Part shown: positions 36,706 through 45,517 of the stretch, in pieces | How the letters are laid out: every line of letters starts with the position of its first letter | Numbering within the stretch: position 1 is the first letter of the stretch | From: Caballeronia insecticola | Lineage (GTDB): Bacteria; Pseudomonadota; Gammaproteobacteria; Burkholderiales; Burkholderiaceae | Reading direction: 5' to 3' | NCBI RefSeq assembly: GCF_000402035.1 | Contig: NC_021289.1 | Span: 1,178,001-1,242,000 of the forward strand | DNA length: 64,000 nucleotides | The notes under the pieces: generated by a model | What the model saw: the letters and a program-made list of their open reading frames with translations, nothing else | Databases searched by the model: none | Told to the model about the DNA's origin: nothing | Translations under genes and position numbers: made by a program

Positions 36706-37446
36706 ATGAACACGTTCCGCTATGCATCCCCGCGTCACTTCGAACGCTTCGCCGCGCGCGCCGCGCCGTGCTTCGGCATCGCATCGGTCGTGTTGATGGC
36801 CGCGGGACTCGCGATCGGCCTCGTCATCGCGCCTGCGGATGCGTTGCAACGCGACATCTATCGCATCATGTTCGTACACGTGCCCGCCGCGTGGATGTCC
36901 ATGTTCATCTACGTCGTCATGGCCGCATATAGCGCGCTGCATCTCGCGCTGCGCACGCGTCTCAGCGCGATGATGGCGCGTGCCCTCGCCCCCACCGGCG
37001 CACTTTTCACGGCGATTGCGCTCATTTCCGGCGCGCTGTGGGGCAAGCCGACATGGGGCACATGGTGGGTCTGGGATGCGCGGCTGACGTCCGAGCTGAT
37101 CCTCTTCTTTCTCTATGTCGGCTTCATTGCGCTGCACGCAGCCATCGACGGCTCGCGCCGCGCCGATCGCGCCTGTTCCGTGCTCGCGCTGATCGGCGTC
37201 GTGAATATCCCGATCATCTATTTCTCCGTGCAATGGTGGTACACGCTGCATCAGGGACCGTCGCTCGGCTTCGGCAGCGGCGTGGCGATGACCGCGTCGA
37301 TGGCAAGCGGCATCGGCATCATGACCGCCGGATTCTGGGCCTACGCGATCGCCGTATCGCTTGCGCGCGTGCGCGTCATCATGCGCGCCCGCGAACGCAT
37401 GCCTGCGGGCGAGCGGCCCTCACGCATCGAGGAGCGCGCCGCATGA
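36706..37446 (+). CDS. ccmC: CcmC, haem-handling membrane protein
   Basis: A 246-residue, six-span protein with the tryptophan-rich WWD motif (WGTWWVWDARLTSELI) and flanking His residues that hold haem while it is loaded onto CcmE. It starts 5 bases after ccmB; its end overlaps ccmD. Confidence 0.96.
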   Translation: MNTFRYASPRHFERFAARAAPCFGIASVVLMAAGLAIGLVIAPADALQRDIYRIMFVHVPAAWMSMFIYVVMAAYSALHLALRTRLSAMMARALAPTGALFTAIALISGALWGKPTWGTWWVWDARLTSELILFFLYVGFIALHAAIDGSRRADRACSVLALIGVVNIPIIYFSVQWWYTLHQGPSLGFGSGVAMTASMASGIGIMTAGFWAYAIAVSLARVRVIMRARERMPAGERPSRIEERAA

Positions 37447-37583
37447 TCACGCTCGAATCCGTATTGACGATGCTCGCCGCCAACCCGCTCCTGTCCGCCG
37501 CGCTCGCGATCACCTTTCTGCTGATGGGCGCGGAAGCGTGGCTCGTGCGTCGTGCGCTGCGTGAATCGGAGTTGCATCGATGA
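37443..37583 (+). CDS. ccmD: CcmD, small membrane subunit
   Basis: A 46-residue protein with one transmembrane helix (about 15-33) and a basic C-terminal end. CcmD helps release holo-CcmE from CcmC. The identification rests mainly on size, topology and position between ccmC and ccmE, with ATGA-type overlaps on both sides. Confidence 0.85.
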   Translation: MITLESVLTMLAANPLLSAALAITFLLMGAEAWLVRRALRESELHR

Positions 37584-38035
37584 AGGCGCGGCATCGCAGA
37601 TTCGGTCTCATCGCACTCGGCGTCGCGAGCGCGGCGCTGGCATGCGCGTTCGTGCTGAATGCGTTTCGCGCCAACGTGATGTTCTTCGTCAGTCCAAGCC
37701 AGATTGCCGCACACGAGGAAACGCAGACGCGGCGCTTCAGGCTCGGCGGTCTGGTCGAACGCGGCTCGCTCGTGCGCGATGCGGACGGGCGCACCGTGCG
37801 CTTCATCGTGACGGATGAGCGCGCATCGATACCCGTGACTTACGAAGGCGCGCTGCCCGATCTCTTCCGCGAAGGCAGCGGCGTCGTGGCACACGGCACG
37901 CTTGGCGCGGACGGTCGCTTCCACGCCGACGAAGTCCTCGCAAAGCACGACGAAAAATACACGCCGCCGCAAGTCGAACGGGCTTTGCGCGATGTGCGGG
38001 CTTCCGCAAATACCGACGCGGGAACCCGGCGATGA
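37580..38035 (+). CDS. ccmE: CcmE, periplasmic haem chaperone
   Basis: A 151-residue protein with an N-terminal membrane anchor (about 8-28) and an OB-fold domain. The haem-binding histidine is H123 in the AKHDEKY motif, with Y127 beside it. It carries haem from CcmC to the CcmF/CcmH ligase. It overlaps ccmD and ccmF by four bases each. Confidence 0.96.
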   Translation: MKARHRRFGLIALGVASAALACAFVLNAFRANVMFFVSPSQIAAHEETQTRRFRLGGLVERGSLVRDADGRTVRFIVTDERASIPVTYEGALPDLFREGSGVVAHGTLGADGRFHADEVLAKHDEKYTPPQVERALRDVRASANTDAGTRR

Positions 38036-40023
38036 TCCCCGAACTCGGCCACTTCGCGCTGATTCTCGCGATGCTGCTCGCGCTCGTCGCGGGCGCGCTG
38101 CCGATGCTCGGCGCGCACTTCGACATCGAACGATGGATGCGCGTCGCCGCGCCCGCCGCGTGCGGGCAATTCGTCTTCGTCGCGATTGCGTTCGGCTGTC
38201 TCACGGCGTCGTTTCTCGGCGACGATTTCTCCGTCATCTATGTCGTCGGCAACTCGAACTCGGCGCTGCCGGCGATCTATCGCGCAACGGCGGTCTGGGG
38301 CGGCCACGAAGGATCGCTGTTGCTGTGGGTGCTGTTCCTCACGCTCTGGATGAGCGCCGTCGCTCTAACCGGCCGCTTGCTGCCGCCACGCTTCGCGGCG
38401 CGCGTGCTCGGCGTGATGAGCTGGATCGATGCGGGCTTTCTGCTGTTCATGTTGCTGACGTCGAATCCGTTCGCGCGCATCATGCCGCCCGCGATGAACG
38501 GGCGCGATCTCAACCCGCTGCTGCAAGACCCCGGCATGGTGATCCACCCGCCGTTGTTGTACATGGGCTATGTCGGCTTTTCGGTGGCGTTCGCGTTCGC
38601 CATCGCCGCGCTGCTCGACGGAAAGCTCGACGCGGCCTGGGCGCGCGCGTCGCGGCCGTGGACCATTGCGGCATGGACGTTCCTCACGCTCGGCATCATG
38701 CTCGGCAGCGCGTGGGCCTACTACGAACTCGGCTGGGGCGGCTGGTGGTTCTGGGACCCGGTCGAGAATGCATCGTTCATGCCGTGGCTCGTCGGCACCG
38801 CGCTCATTCATTCGCTCGCCGCCACCGCGAAGCGCGGCGCGTTTCGTGCGTGGAGCGCGCTGCTCGCGATCTGCGCCTTCTCGCTTTCGCTGCTCGGCAC
38901 CTTCCTCGTGCGCTCGGGCGTCGTGACATCGGTGCACGGTTTCGCTTCCGATCCGGCGCGCGGCGTCTTCATTCTCGCGCTGCTGGCGATCTTCGCGGGC
39001 GGCGGCTTTGCGCTCTTTGCATGGCGTGCGCCGCGCGCGGCATCGACGGTGGGCTTCGAAACCGTCTCGCGCGAATCGCTGTTGTTGTCGAACAATCTGC
39101 TGATGCTGGTCGCGGCCGCCTCGGTCATGCTCGGCACGCTCTATCCGATGGTCCTCGACGCGCTCGGCCTCGACAAGATTTCCGTCGGCGCGCCGTACTT
39201 CGACAGCGTGTTCGTGCCGCTCATGACGCCCGCCGTCTTCCTGATGGGCGTCGGGCCGCTCGCGCGATGGAAGGCCGCGCGTCTGCCCGCACTTGCCGTG
39301 CGGCTGCGCTGGGCCGCGCTCGTCAGCGTCGCGACGGCGCTTGTTGCGCTCGTGATGGTCGGGTCGCGCCCGCTCGTCGGCCTGGGCTTCGTGCTCGCCG
39401 CCTGGACATTCGCCACAATCGCAACAGGTATGGCGGAGCGCTTCGGCCAAGGCGCGCGGCGCGTGCGGCTCGCGACAGTCGGCATGTGGCTGGCGCACGC
39501 GGGCGTCGGTGTGTTCATCGTCGGCGTGACGATGGTGAAGGGCTTTCCCGTCGAGCACGATGCGCGGCTCATGGCGGGCGGCGCCGTCGATGCGGGCGGC
39601 TATCGCTTTCGTCTCGACCGCGTCGAGGCAATCGACGGCCCGAACTATCGCGCGACGCGCGCCACCATCACCGTGACGCGCGACGGACGCCTGATCGCAA
39701 CGCTGCATCCCGAGAAGCGCGAATTCCTCGTCTCGAACATGCCGACGACCGAAGCCGCCATCGATCAAGGCGTGCTGCGCGATCTTTACGTCGCGCTCGA
39801 TCAACCGGCGGGCGGCGGCGCGTGGGGCGTGCGCATCCAGATCAAACCGTTCGTGCGCTGGATCTGGGGCGGCTGCATTTTGATGGCGCTCGGCGGTCTG
39901 CTCGCGGCATTGGACCGGCGTTACGCGCGACGGCGTGCGGCGCAACCGGCGCAAGCGGCGCATGCAGAGGCGGCTGAGTCGGCTGACTCGGCGCTGCAAC
40001 CGATCGGCGAGACCGGACGATGA
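38032..40023 (+). CDS. ccmF: CcmF, cytochrome c haem lyase subunit
   Basis: A 663-residue multispanning protein. It carries WGGHEGSLLLW near residue 88, the WWD domain LGWGGWWFWDPVENASFMPW, and the conserved periplasmic His residues. With CcmH and CcmI it attaches haem to apocytochrome c. Length is normal. It overlaps ccmE and ccmG. Confidence 0.97.
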   Translation: MIPELGHFALILAMLLALVAGALPMLGAHFDIERWMRVAAPAACGQFVFVAIAFGCLTASFLGDDFSVIYVVGNSNSALPAIYRATAVWGGHEGSLLLWVLFLTLWMSAVALTGRLLPPRFAARVLGVMSWIDAGFLLFMLLTSNPFARIMPPAMNGRDLNPLLQDPGMVIHPPLLYMGYVGFSVAFAFAIAALLDGKLDAAWARASRPWTIAAWTFLTLGIMLGSAWAYYELGWGGWWFWDPVENASFMPWLVGTALIHSLAATAKRGAFRAWSALLAICAFSLSLLGTFLVRSGVVTSVHGFASDPARGVFILALLAIFAGGGFALFAWRAPRAASTVGFETVSRESLLLSNNLLMLVAAASVMLGTLYPMVLDALGLDKISVGAPYFDSVFVPLMTPAVFLMGVGPLARWKAARLPALAVRLRWAALVSVATALVALVMVGSRPLVGLGFVLAAWTFATIATGMAERFGQGARRVRLATVGMWLAHAGVGVFIVGVTMVKGFPVEHDARLMAGGAVDAGGYRFRLDRVEAIDGPNYRATRATITVTRDGRLIATLHPEKREFLVSNMPTTEAAIDQGVLRDLYVALDQPAGGGAWGVRIQIKPFVRWIWGGCILMALGGLLAALDRRYARRRAAQPAQAAHAEAAESADSALQPIGETGR

Positions 40024-40559
40024 AACGCTTCCTGATCCCGCTCGCGGTGCTCGCGCTGCTCGTCGCGCTGCTGGGCGCCGGTTTGCGGCACGACCCGCGC
40101 CGGCTGCCTTCGGCGCTCATCGGCAAGCCTGCGCCCGCGTTCGATCTGCCGCGTCTCGATGGATCGAACCGCACGATGTCATCCGACGCCATGCGCGGTC
40201 AGGTCTGGATCTTGAACGTGTGGGCGTCGTGGTGCGAATCGTGCCGCGACGAGCATCCAATGCTGATGAATCTCGCGGCGCGCGGCGTGGCGCCCGTCTA
40301 CGGGCTGAACTATCAGGACGAGCGCGAGCCCGCGCTGCACTGGCTCGCCACGGTGGGCGATCCGTACGTGATGTCGCTCGTCGATCGCGACGGGCATACC
40401 GGCATCGACTATGGCGTGTATGGCGTGCCGGAGACGTTCGTCATCGATCGTGCGGGCGTGGTGCGCTATCGGCAGGCGGGGCCGCTCACGCCCGCATCGC
40501 TCGATGGCGTGATCCTGCCGCTCATCGGCCAACTGCAAACGGAGAAGGTGCGTGATTAG
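40020..40559 (+). CDS. ccmG: CcmG/DsbE, thiol:disulfide oxidoreductase
   Basis: A 179-residue periplasmic thioredoxin-like protein with an N-terminal anchor (about 4-22) and the active site WCESC (C72 and C75); most CcmG proteins have WCxxC with Pro or Val in the middle, so ES is less usual. It keeps the haem-binding cysteines of apocytochromes reduced. The 3' end overlaps ccmH by eight bases. Confidence 0.94.
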   Translation: MKRFLIPLAVLALLVALLGAGLRHDPRRLPSALIGKPAPAFDLPRLDGSNRTMSSDAMRGQVWILNVWASWCESCRDEHPMLMNLAARGVAPVYGLNYQDEREPALHWLATVGDPYVMSLVDRDGHTGIDYGVYGVPETFVIDRAGVVRYRQAGPLTPASLDGVILPLIGQLQTEKVRD

Positions 40560-40950
40560 CCGCTTCCTCGCGATACTTTTCGTGCTGCTCAGTCAGACGC
40601 AGGCGCACGCGCAGGAGTCGCCCGGCGACGAACGCGCGCGCCGGCTCGCCGAGCACTTCCGCTGTGTCGTTTGCCAGAATCAGAGTCTCGCGGATTCGAA
40701 CGCGAGTCTCGCCGCCGATCTGCGCGCGCGCATTCGCGAGCAAGTCGCGCAAGGTGCCAGCGACGAGCAGATTCAGGCGTTCATGGTGCAGCGCTACGGC
40801 GATTTCGTGCTGTATCGTCCGCCGGTCAAACCGGTGACGTGGCCGCTGTGGTTCGGTCCGCTCGCCGTGCTGGCGGCGGGCGCGCTCGCGATGGCGCGGC
40901 ACATCCGGCGTGCCCGCAAAACGCGGCAACTTGCGAGCGCGAAGCCATGA
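40552..40950 (+). CDS. ccmH: CcmH, cytochrome c maturation thiol protein (short form)
   Basis: A 132-residue protein with a signal peptide (about 1-20), the redox motif RCVVCQNQS (C38 and C41) and one C-terminal transmembrane helix (about 98-118). It starts with GTG at 40552, which has a GGAGAAGG site just upstream inside ccmG. It works with CcmF and CcmI. The TPR part found in longer CcmH proteins is encoded separately as ccmI. Confidence 0.95.
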   Translation: MISRFLAILFVLLSQTQAHAQESPGDERARRLAEHFRCVVCQNQSLADSNASLAADLRARIREQVAQGASDEQIQAFMVQRYGDFVLYRPPVKPVTWPLWFGPLAVLAAGALAMARHIRRARKTRQLASAKP

Positions 40951-42017
40951 CAGCGTTCTGGCTGAGCGCCGCCGCCATGATGCTCGCCGCGCTCGCGTGC
41001 ATCGTGACGCCGCTGTTGCGCACTCGCGCACAGCAACACGGGCCTGCGTTCGCGCCGCGCCATGCTGCCGTGGCGGGCTTACTGATCGCGCTCGTTCCGG
41101 GCGCGGCGCTTACGTTGTATATGCGCATCGGCGATCCGGCGGCGCTCGCGATTCAGACCGCGGCGGAGCCGTCACCCTCAGAAAATCACGCAGACTCACC
41201 GGGCTCGATGCAAGCCGTCGTCAGCCGTCTCGCCGCGCGACTGCAACGCACGCCCGACGATGCTCAAGGCTGGGCGATGCTCGCGCGCTCCTACATGGCG
41301 CTCGACCGTCCCGGCGATGCGACGCAAGCGTATCGGCGTGCCGTCGCACTGAATCCGCGCGACGCCGAACTGCTCGCCGATTACGCCGACGCCATGGCCA
41401 GCGCCAACGCTGGCGATCTGAACGGCGCGGCGCTCGGCGTGGTCGAATCGGCGCTCGCGCTCGATGCGAAGCAACCGAAAGCACTGGCGCTGGCGGCATC
41501 GGCGGCAATCGACCGGCGCGACTATGACGGCGCGATTCGCTTCTGGGAGCGCCTGAAAAATGCGCCGGATCTCACGCCGCAAATCGCGCAGCAGGCGCAG
41601 CGCAATATTGATGAAGCGCGCACGCTCGCCACGCAAGACAAGCGCGTGCGAGCGGCTTTGGCTTCGGCTTCGGCTTCGGTGGAAGTACGGGTGCGGCTGA
41701 GTCCGGAGCTTGAAGGGCGCGTTCATCCCGGCGACACGGTTTTCGTCTACGCGCTCGCCGACGACGGATCACGCATGCCGCTCGCCGTGCGACGGCTGCA
41801 AGCGGATCAACTTCCCACGACCGTGCGTCTGGACGATTCCATGTCGATGGCGCCGAACCGCCGCCTCTCCGATTTCGCGCGCATCAGCGTGGCTGCGCGT
41901 GTGTCCGCGTCGGGCAAAGCGCAGCCCGAACCGGGCGATCTGAGCGGATCGAGCGGACTCGTTTCATCGCGAGAGGAAGGTGTCATCGACGTGAGAATCG
42001 CCGATGTCGTGCGTTGA
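40947..42017 (+). CDS. ccmI: CcmI, TPR protein that presents apocytochrome c
   Basis: A 356-residue protein: two N-terminal membrane helices (about 3-22 and 36-54), TPR repeats (about 85-215, with DAQGWAMLARSYMALDRPGDATQAYRRAVAL) and a C-terminal periplasmic beta-rich domain. It captures the C-terminal part of apocytochrome c and hands it to CcmF/CcmH. A serine-alanine run at about 236-243 comes from a short tandem repeat of GCTTCG units. Last gene of the nap-ccm run. Confidence 0.92.
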   Translation: MTAFWLSAAAMMLAALACIVTPLLRTRAQQHGPAFAPRHAAVAGLLIALVPGAALTLYMRIGDPAALAIQTAAEPSPSENHADSPGSMQAVVSRLAARLQRTPDDAQGWAMLARSYMALDRPGDATQAYRRAVALNPRDAELLADYADAMASANAGDLNGAALGVVESALALDAKQPKALALAASAAIDRRDYDGAIRFWERLKNAPDLTPQIAQQAQRNIDEARTLATQDKRVRAALASASASVEVRVRLSPELEGRVHPGDTVFVYALADDGSRMPLAVRRLQADQLPTTVRLDDSMSMAPNRRLSDFARISVAARVSASGKAQPEPGDLSGSSGLVSSREEGVIDVRIADVVR

Positions 42018-42026
42018 ATGCGGCGC

Positions 42027-42248
42027 TTATTTTGCCTTGAGGGCGTTGGGTTGAACCGACTTGGCGCCTCCCATGATTTCGAGCCCCCAGTCGCCTTGTT
42101 CGAACCAGTCATCGCCCAGCAATTCGGCCGGATGCTGCGTGCGGCTCGAACCGTTACCGCAGCGCATGCCATCCGTTCCGCAATAGTGATCGCAGCCCCA
42201 GCAATTGCGTTCCGGATGCTTCGGATTAAGGGGAAAAGGTTTCGACAT
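42027..42248 (-). CDS. DUF3079 protein
   Basis: A 73-residue protein. The family signature is PLNPKHPERNCWGCDHYCGTDGMRCGNGS with four cysteines that probably bind zinc, followed by RTQHPAELLGDDW. Function is unknown. ATG at 42248 was chosen because the family begins there; an upstream ATG at 42290 would add 14 unrelated residues. It converges with ccmI, 9 bases away. Confidence 0.85.
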   Translation of the reverse strand: MSKPFPLNPKHPERNCWGCDHYCGTDGMRCGNGSSRTQHPAELLGDDWFEQGDWGLEIMGGAKSVQPNALKAK

Positions 42249-42366
42249 GGTTTCGATACTCCTCGATTGCGGCGCGCGGGACGTCAACACCGAGACTAAA
42301 GCGGCGGGCGCGGGCCACCAATCGGAATTCGACTAGTCCGTCACGCGCTCCGCGAAACGATGCGTT

Positions 42367-43575
42367 TCAGCACGCCGCAGGCGCGCGTGTCGCGCCGCCG
42401 GTCAGCAGTAAATCGAGCAGATCGCGGACGCTGCGGATCGCGTGATCGAAAGGCAGCCGCTCGCGTCCGCGAAAGAACAGGCCGTTGCCGACGTCGCCCC
42501 GCAGCGCCGCCGCCAGCCGCGTGTCGATACAAAAGTGCCCGAACTTCTCGATGCCGTCGCGCAGCCCGCACGCGCTCAGACATTCGAGCGCCGACGGACA
42601 CGTCTGCTTGCGCGCGCCGATCTTCGTGCGGATGCGTTCTTCGTTGCGCAGATAGCGCATGAGCCACGGCGTCTTTACGGCACGCGCGGGCAGCCCCGTC
42701 ACGCTGACGAATTCGACGATGTCGTCCGGCTGGGCCTCGGCCAGCACGCGCTTGAACTCGGGATGCGCATCGCCCTCTTCGGTGACCGCGAACGGCGTGC
42801 CGATCTGCACGCCATTCGCGCCGGCCGCGAGCCATGTGCGCACGGCATCGTGACTATTGATGCCGCCCGCGACGATCACGGGCACATCGGCGCGCGCCAA
42901 GCCCAGCGCGGCGAACGATGCATCAAGCTCGGCCAGCACGCGCTCGAAGCCGAAGCGCTCGTGGTCCATATCGGCGATGTCCGCCACGCCGAGATGGCCG
43001 CCCGCATGCGCCGGATGCTCGATCACGACGGCATCGGGCAAGCGGCCTTTCTTCATCCACTTCTTGAGCACGAGCGTGACGCCACGGCTGTCGGAGAGAA
43101 TCGGGATCAGCGCGATATCGCAGCCTTGCGTGAGATCGGGCAAGTCGAGCGGCAAGCCCGCACCCATGACGATGGCATCGGCGCCCTGCTCGCACGCAAC
43201 GCGCACATAGTCGGCATGCGCGCTCACGGCCTTCATCACGTTGACGGCGATCATGCCGCGGCCTTGCGACAACGCTTTCGCAGCTTCGATCTCACGCGCG
43301 AGCGCCGTGAGGTTGGCGCGTTCGAGCGTGGCGCGCGAATGATCCGCGCGGCACATTGCGAGCAAGTCTTCGTGATGATGACGCAAGTCGATGCTGGCGA
43401 TCGTGCCCATCGCGCCCTCACGCGCCACGCTTCCCGCAAGCCGATGCGCCGACACGCCCACGCCCATGCCGCCCTGCACGACCGGCAAGAGGCTGCGGCC
43501 GCGTATCGTGAGCGGGGCGAAAGAGTGAGTCAGTGATGTCGGGAAAAATTCGGTTCGAGCTTGATGAGCGTTCAT
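42367..43575 (-). CDS. Nitronate monooxygenase (2-nitropropane dioxygenase family)
   Basis: A 402-residue FMN enzyme. Marks are QGGMGVGVSAHRLA at the N-terminal side of the barrel, the active-site region VIEHPAHAGGHLG and the phosphate-binding VPVIVAGGI. Family members oxidise nitronates such as propionate-3-nitronate. Its ATG overlaps the stop of the narL fragment (ATGA at 43572-43575), showing it was the last gene of the old narX-narL transcript. A C-terminal extension with several cysteines (TCPSALECLSACG) is present; its role is not known to me. Confidence 0.88.
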   Translation of the reverse strand: MNAHQARTEFFPTSLTHSFAPLTIRGRSLLPVVQGGMGVGVSAHRLAGSVAREGAMGTIASIDLRHHHEDLLAMCRADHSRATLERANLTALAREIEAAKALSQGRGMIAVNVMKAVSAHADYVRVACEQGADAIVMGAGLPLDLPDLTQGCDIALIPILSDSRGVTLVLKKWMKKGRLPDAVVIEHPAHAGGHLGVADIADMDHERFGFERVLAELDASFAALGLARADVPVIVAGGINSHDAVRTWLAAGANGVQIGTPFAVTEEGDAHPEFKRVLAEAQPDDIVEFVSVTGLPARAVKTPWLMRYLRNEERIRTKIGARKQTCPSALECLSACGLRDGIEKFGHFCIDTRLAAALRGDVGNGLFFRGRERLPFDHAIRSVRDLLDLLLTGGATRAPAAC

Positions 43576-43889
43576 TGAGTTGACTCTTGAGATAGTGCGT
43601 GCGCGCCGTTGCGCTGAATATCGTGACCGGCCGCATACACGGCGACCTGCACGCGGCTCGTGAGATCGAGTTTGCGCAGAATGTTGCGCACGTGGATCTT
43701 CACCGTGCTCTCCGCGAGCATCGGCGCACGAGCGATTGCCTTGTTGCTCGCGCCGCGCGCGAGTTCGCGCATGATGTCGCGCTCGCATGTGGTGAGCGGA
43801 TCGGCCGCCGGAGTTGGAGCATGCGCAAGCGCGGCCCTGAGAGCGCGCATGCTGGCGATGAGCTTCGCCGTCATATCGTCCGCGATCAC
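43572..43889 (-). pseudogene. NarL-type response regulator remnant, DNA-binding domain only
   Basis: About 105 codons give a complete LuxR/NarL-type helix-turn-helix (LTTCERDIMRELARGASNKAIARAPMLAESTVKIHVRNILRKLDL). Before it is a piece of linker (ADDMTAKLIASM), but the receiver domain with its phospho-acceptor Asp is missing. The open frame would have to start with GTG at 43889. It follows the narX remnant. A free-standing DNA-binding protein could still be made, so loss of function is likely but not proved. Confidence 0.75.
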
Positions 43890-44308
43890 GGGCAGACCCG
43901 CCGCGACCTTGCGGATCGTAGCCCTTGGCCATCGTCTTCGACAAGGAGGCTGAAATCGCGGCCATTGACGATCGTCACGGAAACGCGCTGCGCCTCTGCA
44001 TGTTTGCGGATGTTTGATAAAGCGTCCTGCAAGATGAACATCACTTGCGGTTGCTGATCCGGTGCCAGAAGCAGCCTGCCCTCATGACGATGATCAAGTT
44101 CGAGCATGATACGTGTCTGCATGCCGAAGCGCTGGATCGATTCGTCAACAGCGTGTTTCAGTTCGGCGCGACCGAGCAAGGGCACGATCTCGCCGATCTC
44201 GTTTATGCGTGCTTCGCGCGTCGCGGCTTCGAGAAGATGCACCTGCATCTTCAGGAAGTTCAGGCTCTGCGCAACGAGATTGCGCTTTTCGGACACCGCG
44301 AGTTGCCG
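43886..44308 (-). pseudogene. NarX-type nitrate/nitrite sensor kinase remnant
   Basis: The readable parts match the C-terminal half of NarX-like kinases. RQLAVSEKRNLVAQ joins straight to SLNFLKMQVHLLEAATRE, where the family has a segment GLHDSIAQ carrying the phospho-acceptor His; that segment is deleted. A second gap joins EIVPLL to GRAELKHAVDESIQRFGMQ. The ATP-binding region (ALSNIRKHAEAQ, LLVEDDGQG) is followed by one extra G near 43921-43926 that shifts the frame out of YDPQ. The membrane and HAMP parts are missing. It cannot signal. Confidence 0.82.
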
Positions 44309-44371
44309 CGCGAGCGAAGTGCAGCGACAACGAGCCGAGCTTCCGTGCGAGAAATTCTCACAACGCGTCGA

Positions 44372-45484
44372 TCACGCCTTCTGCGAAGCCAACGCAATGC
44401 AGCTTGCCGGATCGATTGAAAAATGGATGGTTTCCCCGACCGGCGTCTTGTGCGACGGATGCACGCGCGCCAGCACGATCTGCTCGCCGACCCTGATCTG
44501 AAAGTCGAGCGTTTCCCCGAGAAACACTTTTGCCGCGACGGTACCGGTAAAGACGTTGCGCCCGCTCACACCGTCGAGCGTCTCGTGGACCATCACGTTT
44601 TCCGGCCGCGCGGAGATCACCACTTCGTCGCCGGGGCGGCACGACACCGCATTCGCCACCGCGATCGGGCCAATCGACGATTCGATCAGCACGAGTCCCG
44701 CGTCGTCCTCACATTCGCGCACGCGGCCATCGATGAAATTGGTCGAGCCCACGAAGTCCGCGACAAACTTGCAGTTCGGCAGATCGTAGATGGCGCGCGG
44801 CGCCGCTTTCTGCACGATCTGGCCGTCTTTCATCACCGCAATTTCATGCGACAGCGCCAGCGCTTCTTCCTGATCGTGCGTCACGTAGATCGTCGTAATA
44901 CGCAACTCGCGCTGCATGCGCTTCAGTTCGAAGCGCATCTTGTCGCGCAGCTTTGCATCGAGATTCGAGAGCGGTTCGTCGAGCAGCAGCAGCTTCGGTT
45001 CCATCACGAGCGCACGCGCCAGCGCGAGACGTTGTTGCTGACCGCCCGACATGCGCGTTGCCTCGCGGTCCGCGACATGATCGAGGCCCACCGCCGTCAG
45101 CACGCGCATGACCTTCTCTTCGATCTCGCGCTTCGAATACTTCTTCTCGCCCACTTCCAGCGGAAAGCTCGCGTTGCGAAAGACCGTCATGTGCGGCCAG
45201 ATCGCATACGACTGAAACACCATGCCGAACTTGCGCCGATTCGGCGGCACGAAGGTCTCGTCGCGTGCGGAGAACACGGTCATGCCGTTCACCGAAATCG
45301 AGCCGCCGACCGGACGTTCGAGCCCTGCGATGGAGCGCAGCGTCGTGGTCTTGCCGCAACCGCTCGGACCGAGCAGCGTGAAGAGCTTGCCCTCGGGTAC
45401 ATCGAACGAAACGTCGCGGGCCGCGCGCACGCGCACGTTGTTGCCATCGACATATTCGGTGTTCAGACCTTGTACGTTCAGCAC
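44372..45484 (-). CDS. ABC transporter ATPase (FbpC/PotA type)
   Basis: A 370-residue ATPase. Walker A is GPSGCGKTT, the signature MSGGQQQRLALARA, Walker B LLLLDEP, and a TOBE-type C-terminal region follows (about 245-370). It belongs to the group that serves ferric iron, spermidine/putrescine or phosphonate importers. Its permease gene lies 33 bases upstream on the same strand. No periplasmic binding protein gene is next to either, so the substrate cannot be read from context. Confidence 0.9.
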   Translation of the reverse strand: MLNVQGLNTEYVDGNNVRVRAARDVSFDVPEGKLFTLLGPSGCGKTTTLRSIAGLERPVGGSISVNGMTVFSARDETFVPPNRRKFGMVFQSYAIWPHMTVFRNASFPLEVGEKKYSKREIEEKVMRVLTAVGLDHVADREATRMSGGQQQRLALARALVMEPKLLLLDEPLSNLDAKLRDKMRFELKRMQRELRITTIYVTHDQEEALALSHEIAVMKDGQIVQKAAPRAIYDLPNCKFVADFVGSTNFIDGRVRECEDDAGLVLIESSIGPIAVANAVSCRPGDEVVISARPENVMVHETLDGVSGRNVFTGTVAAKVFLGETLDFQIRVGEQIVLARVHPSHKTPVGETIHFSIDPASCIALASQKA

Positions 45485-45517
45485 CTTCGTCTCCGATTAT
45501 CTTTGTCGTCGCGCGTG

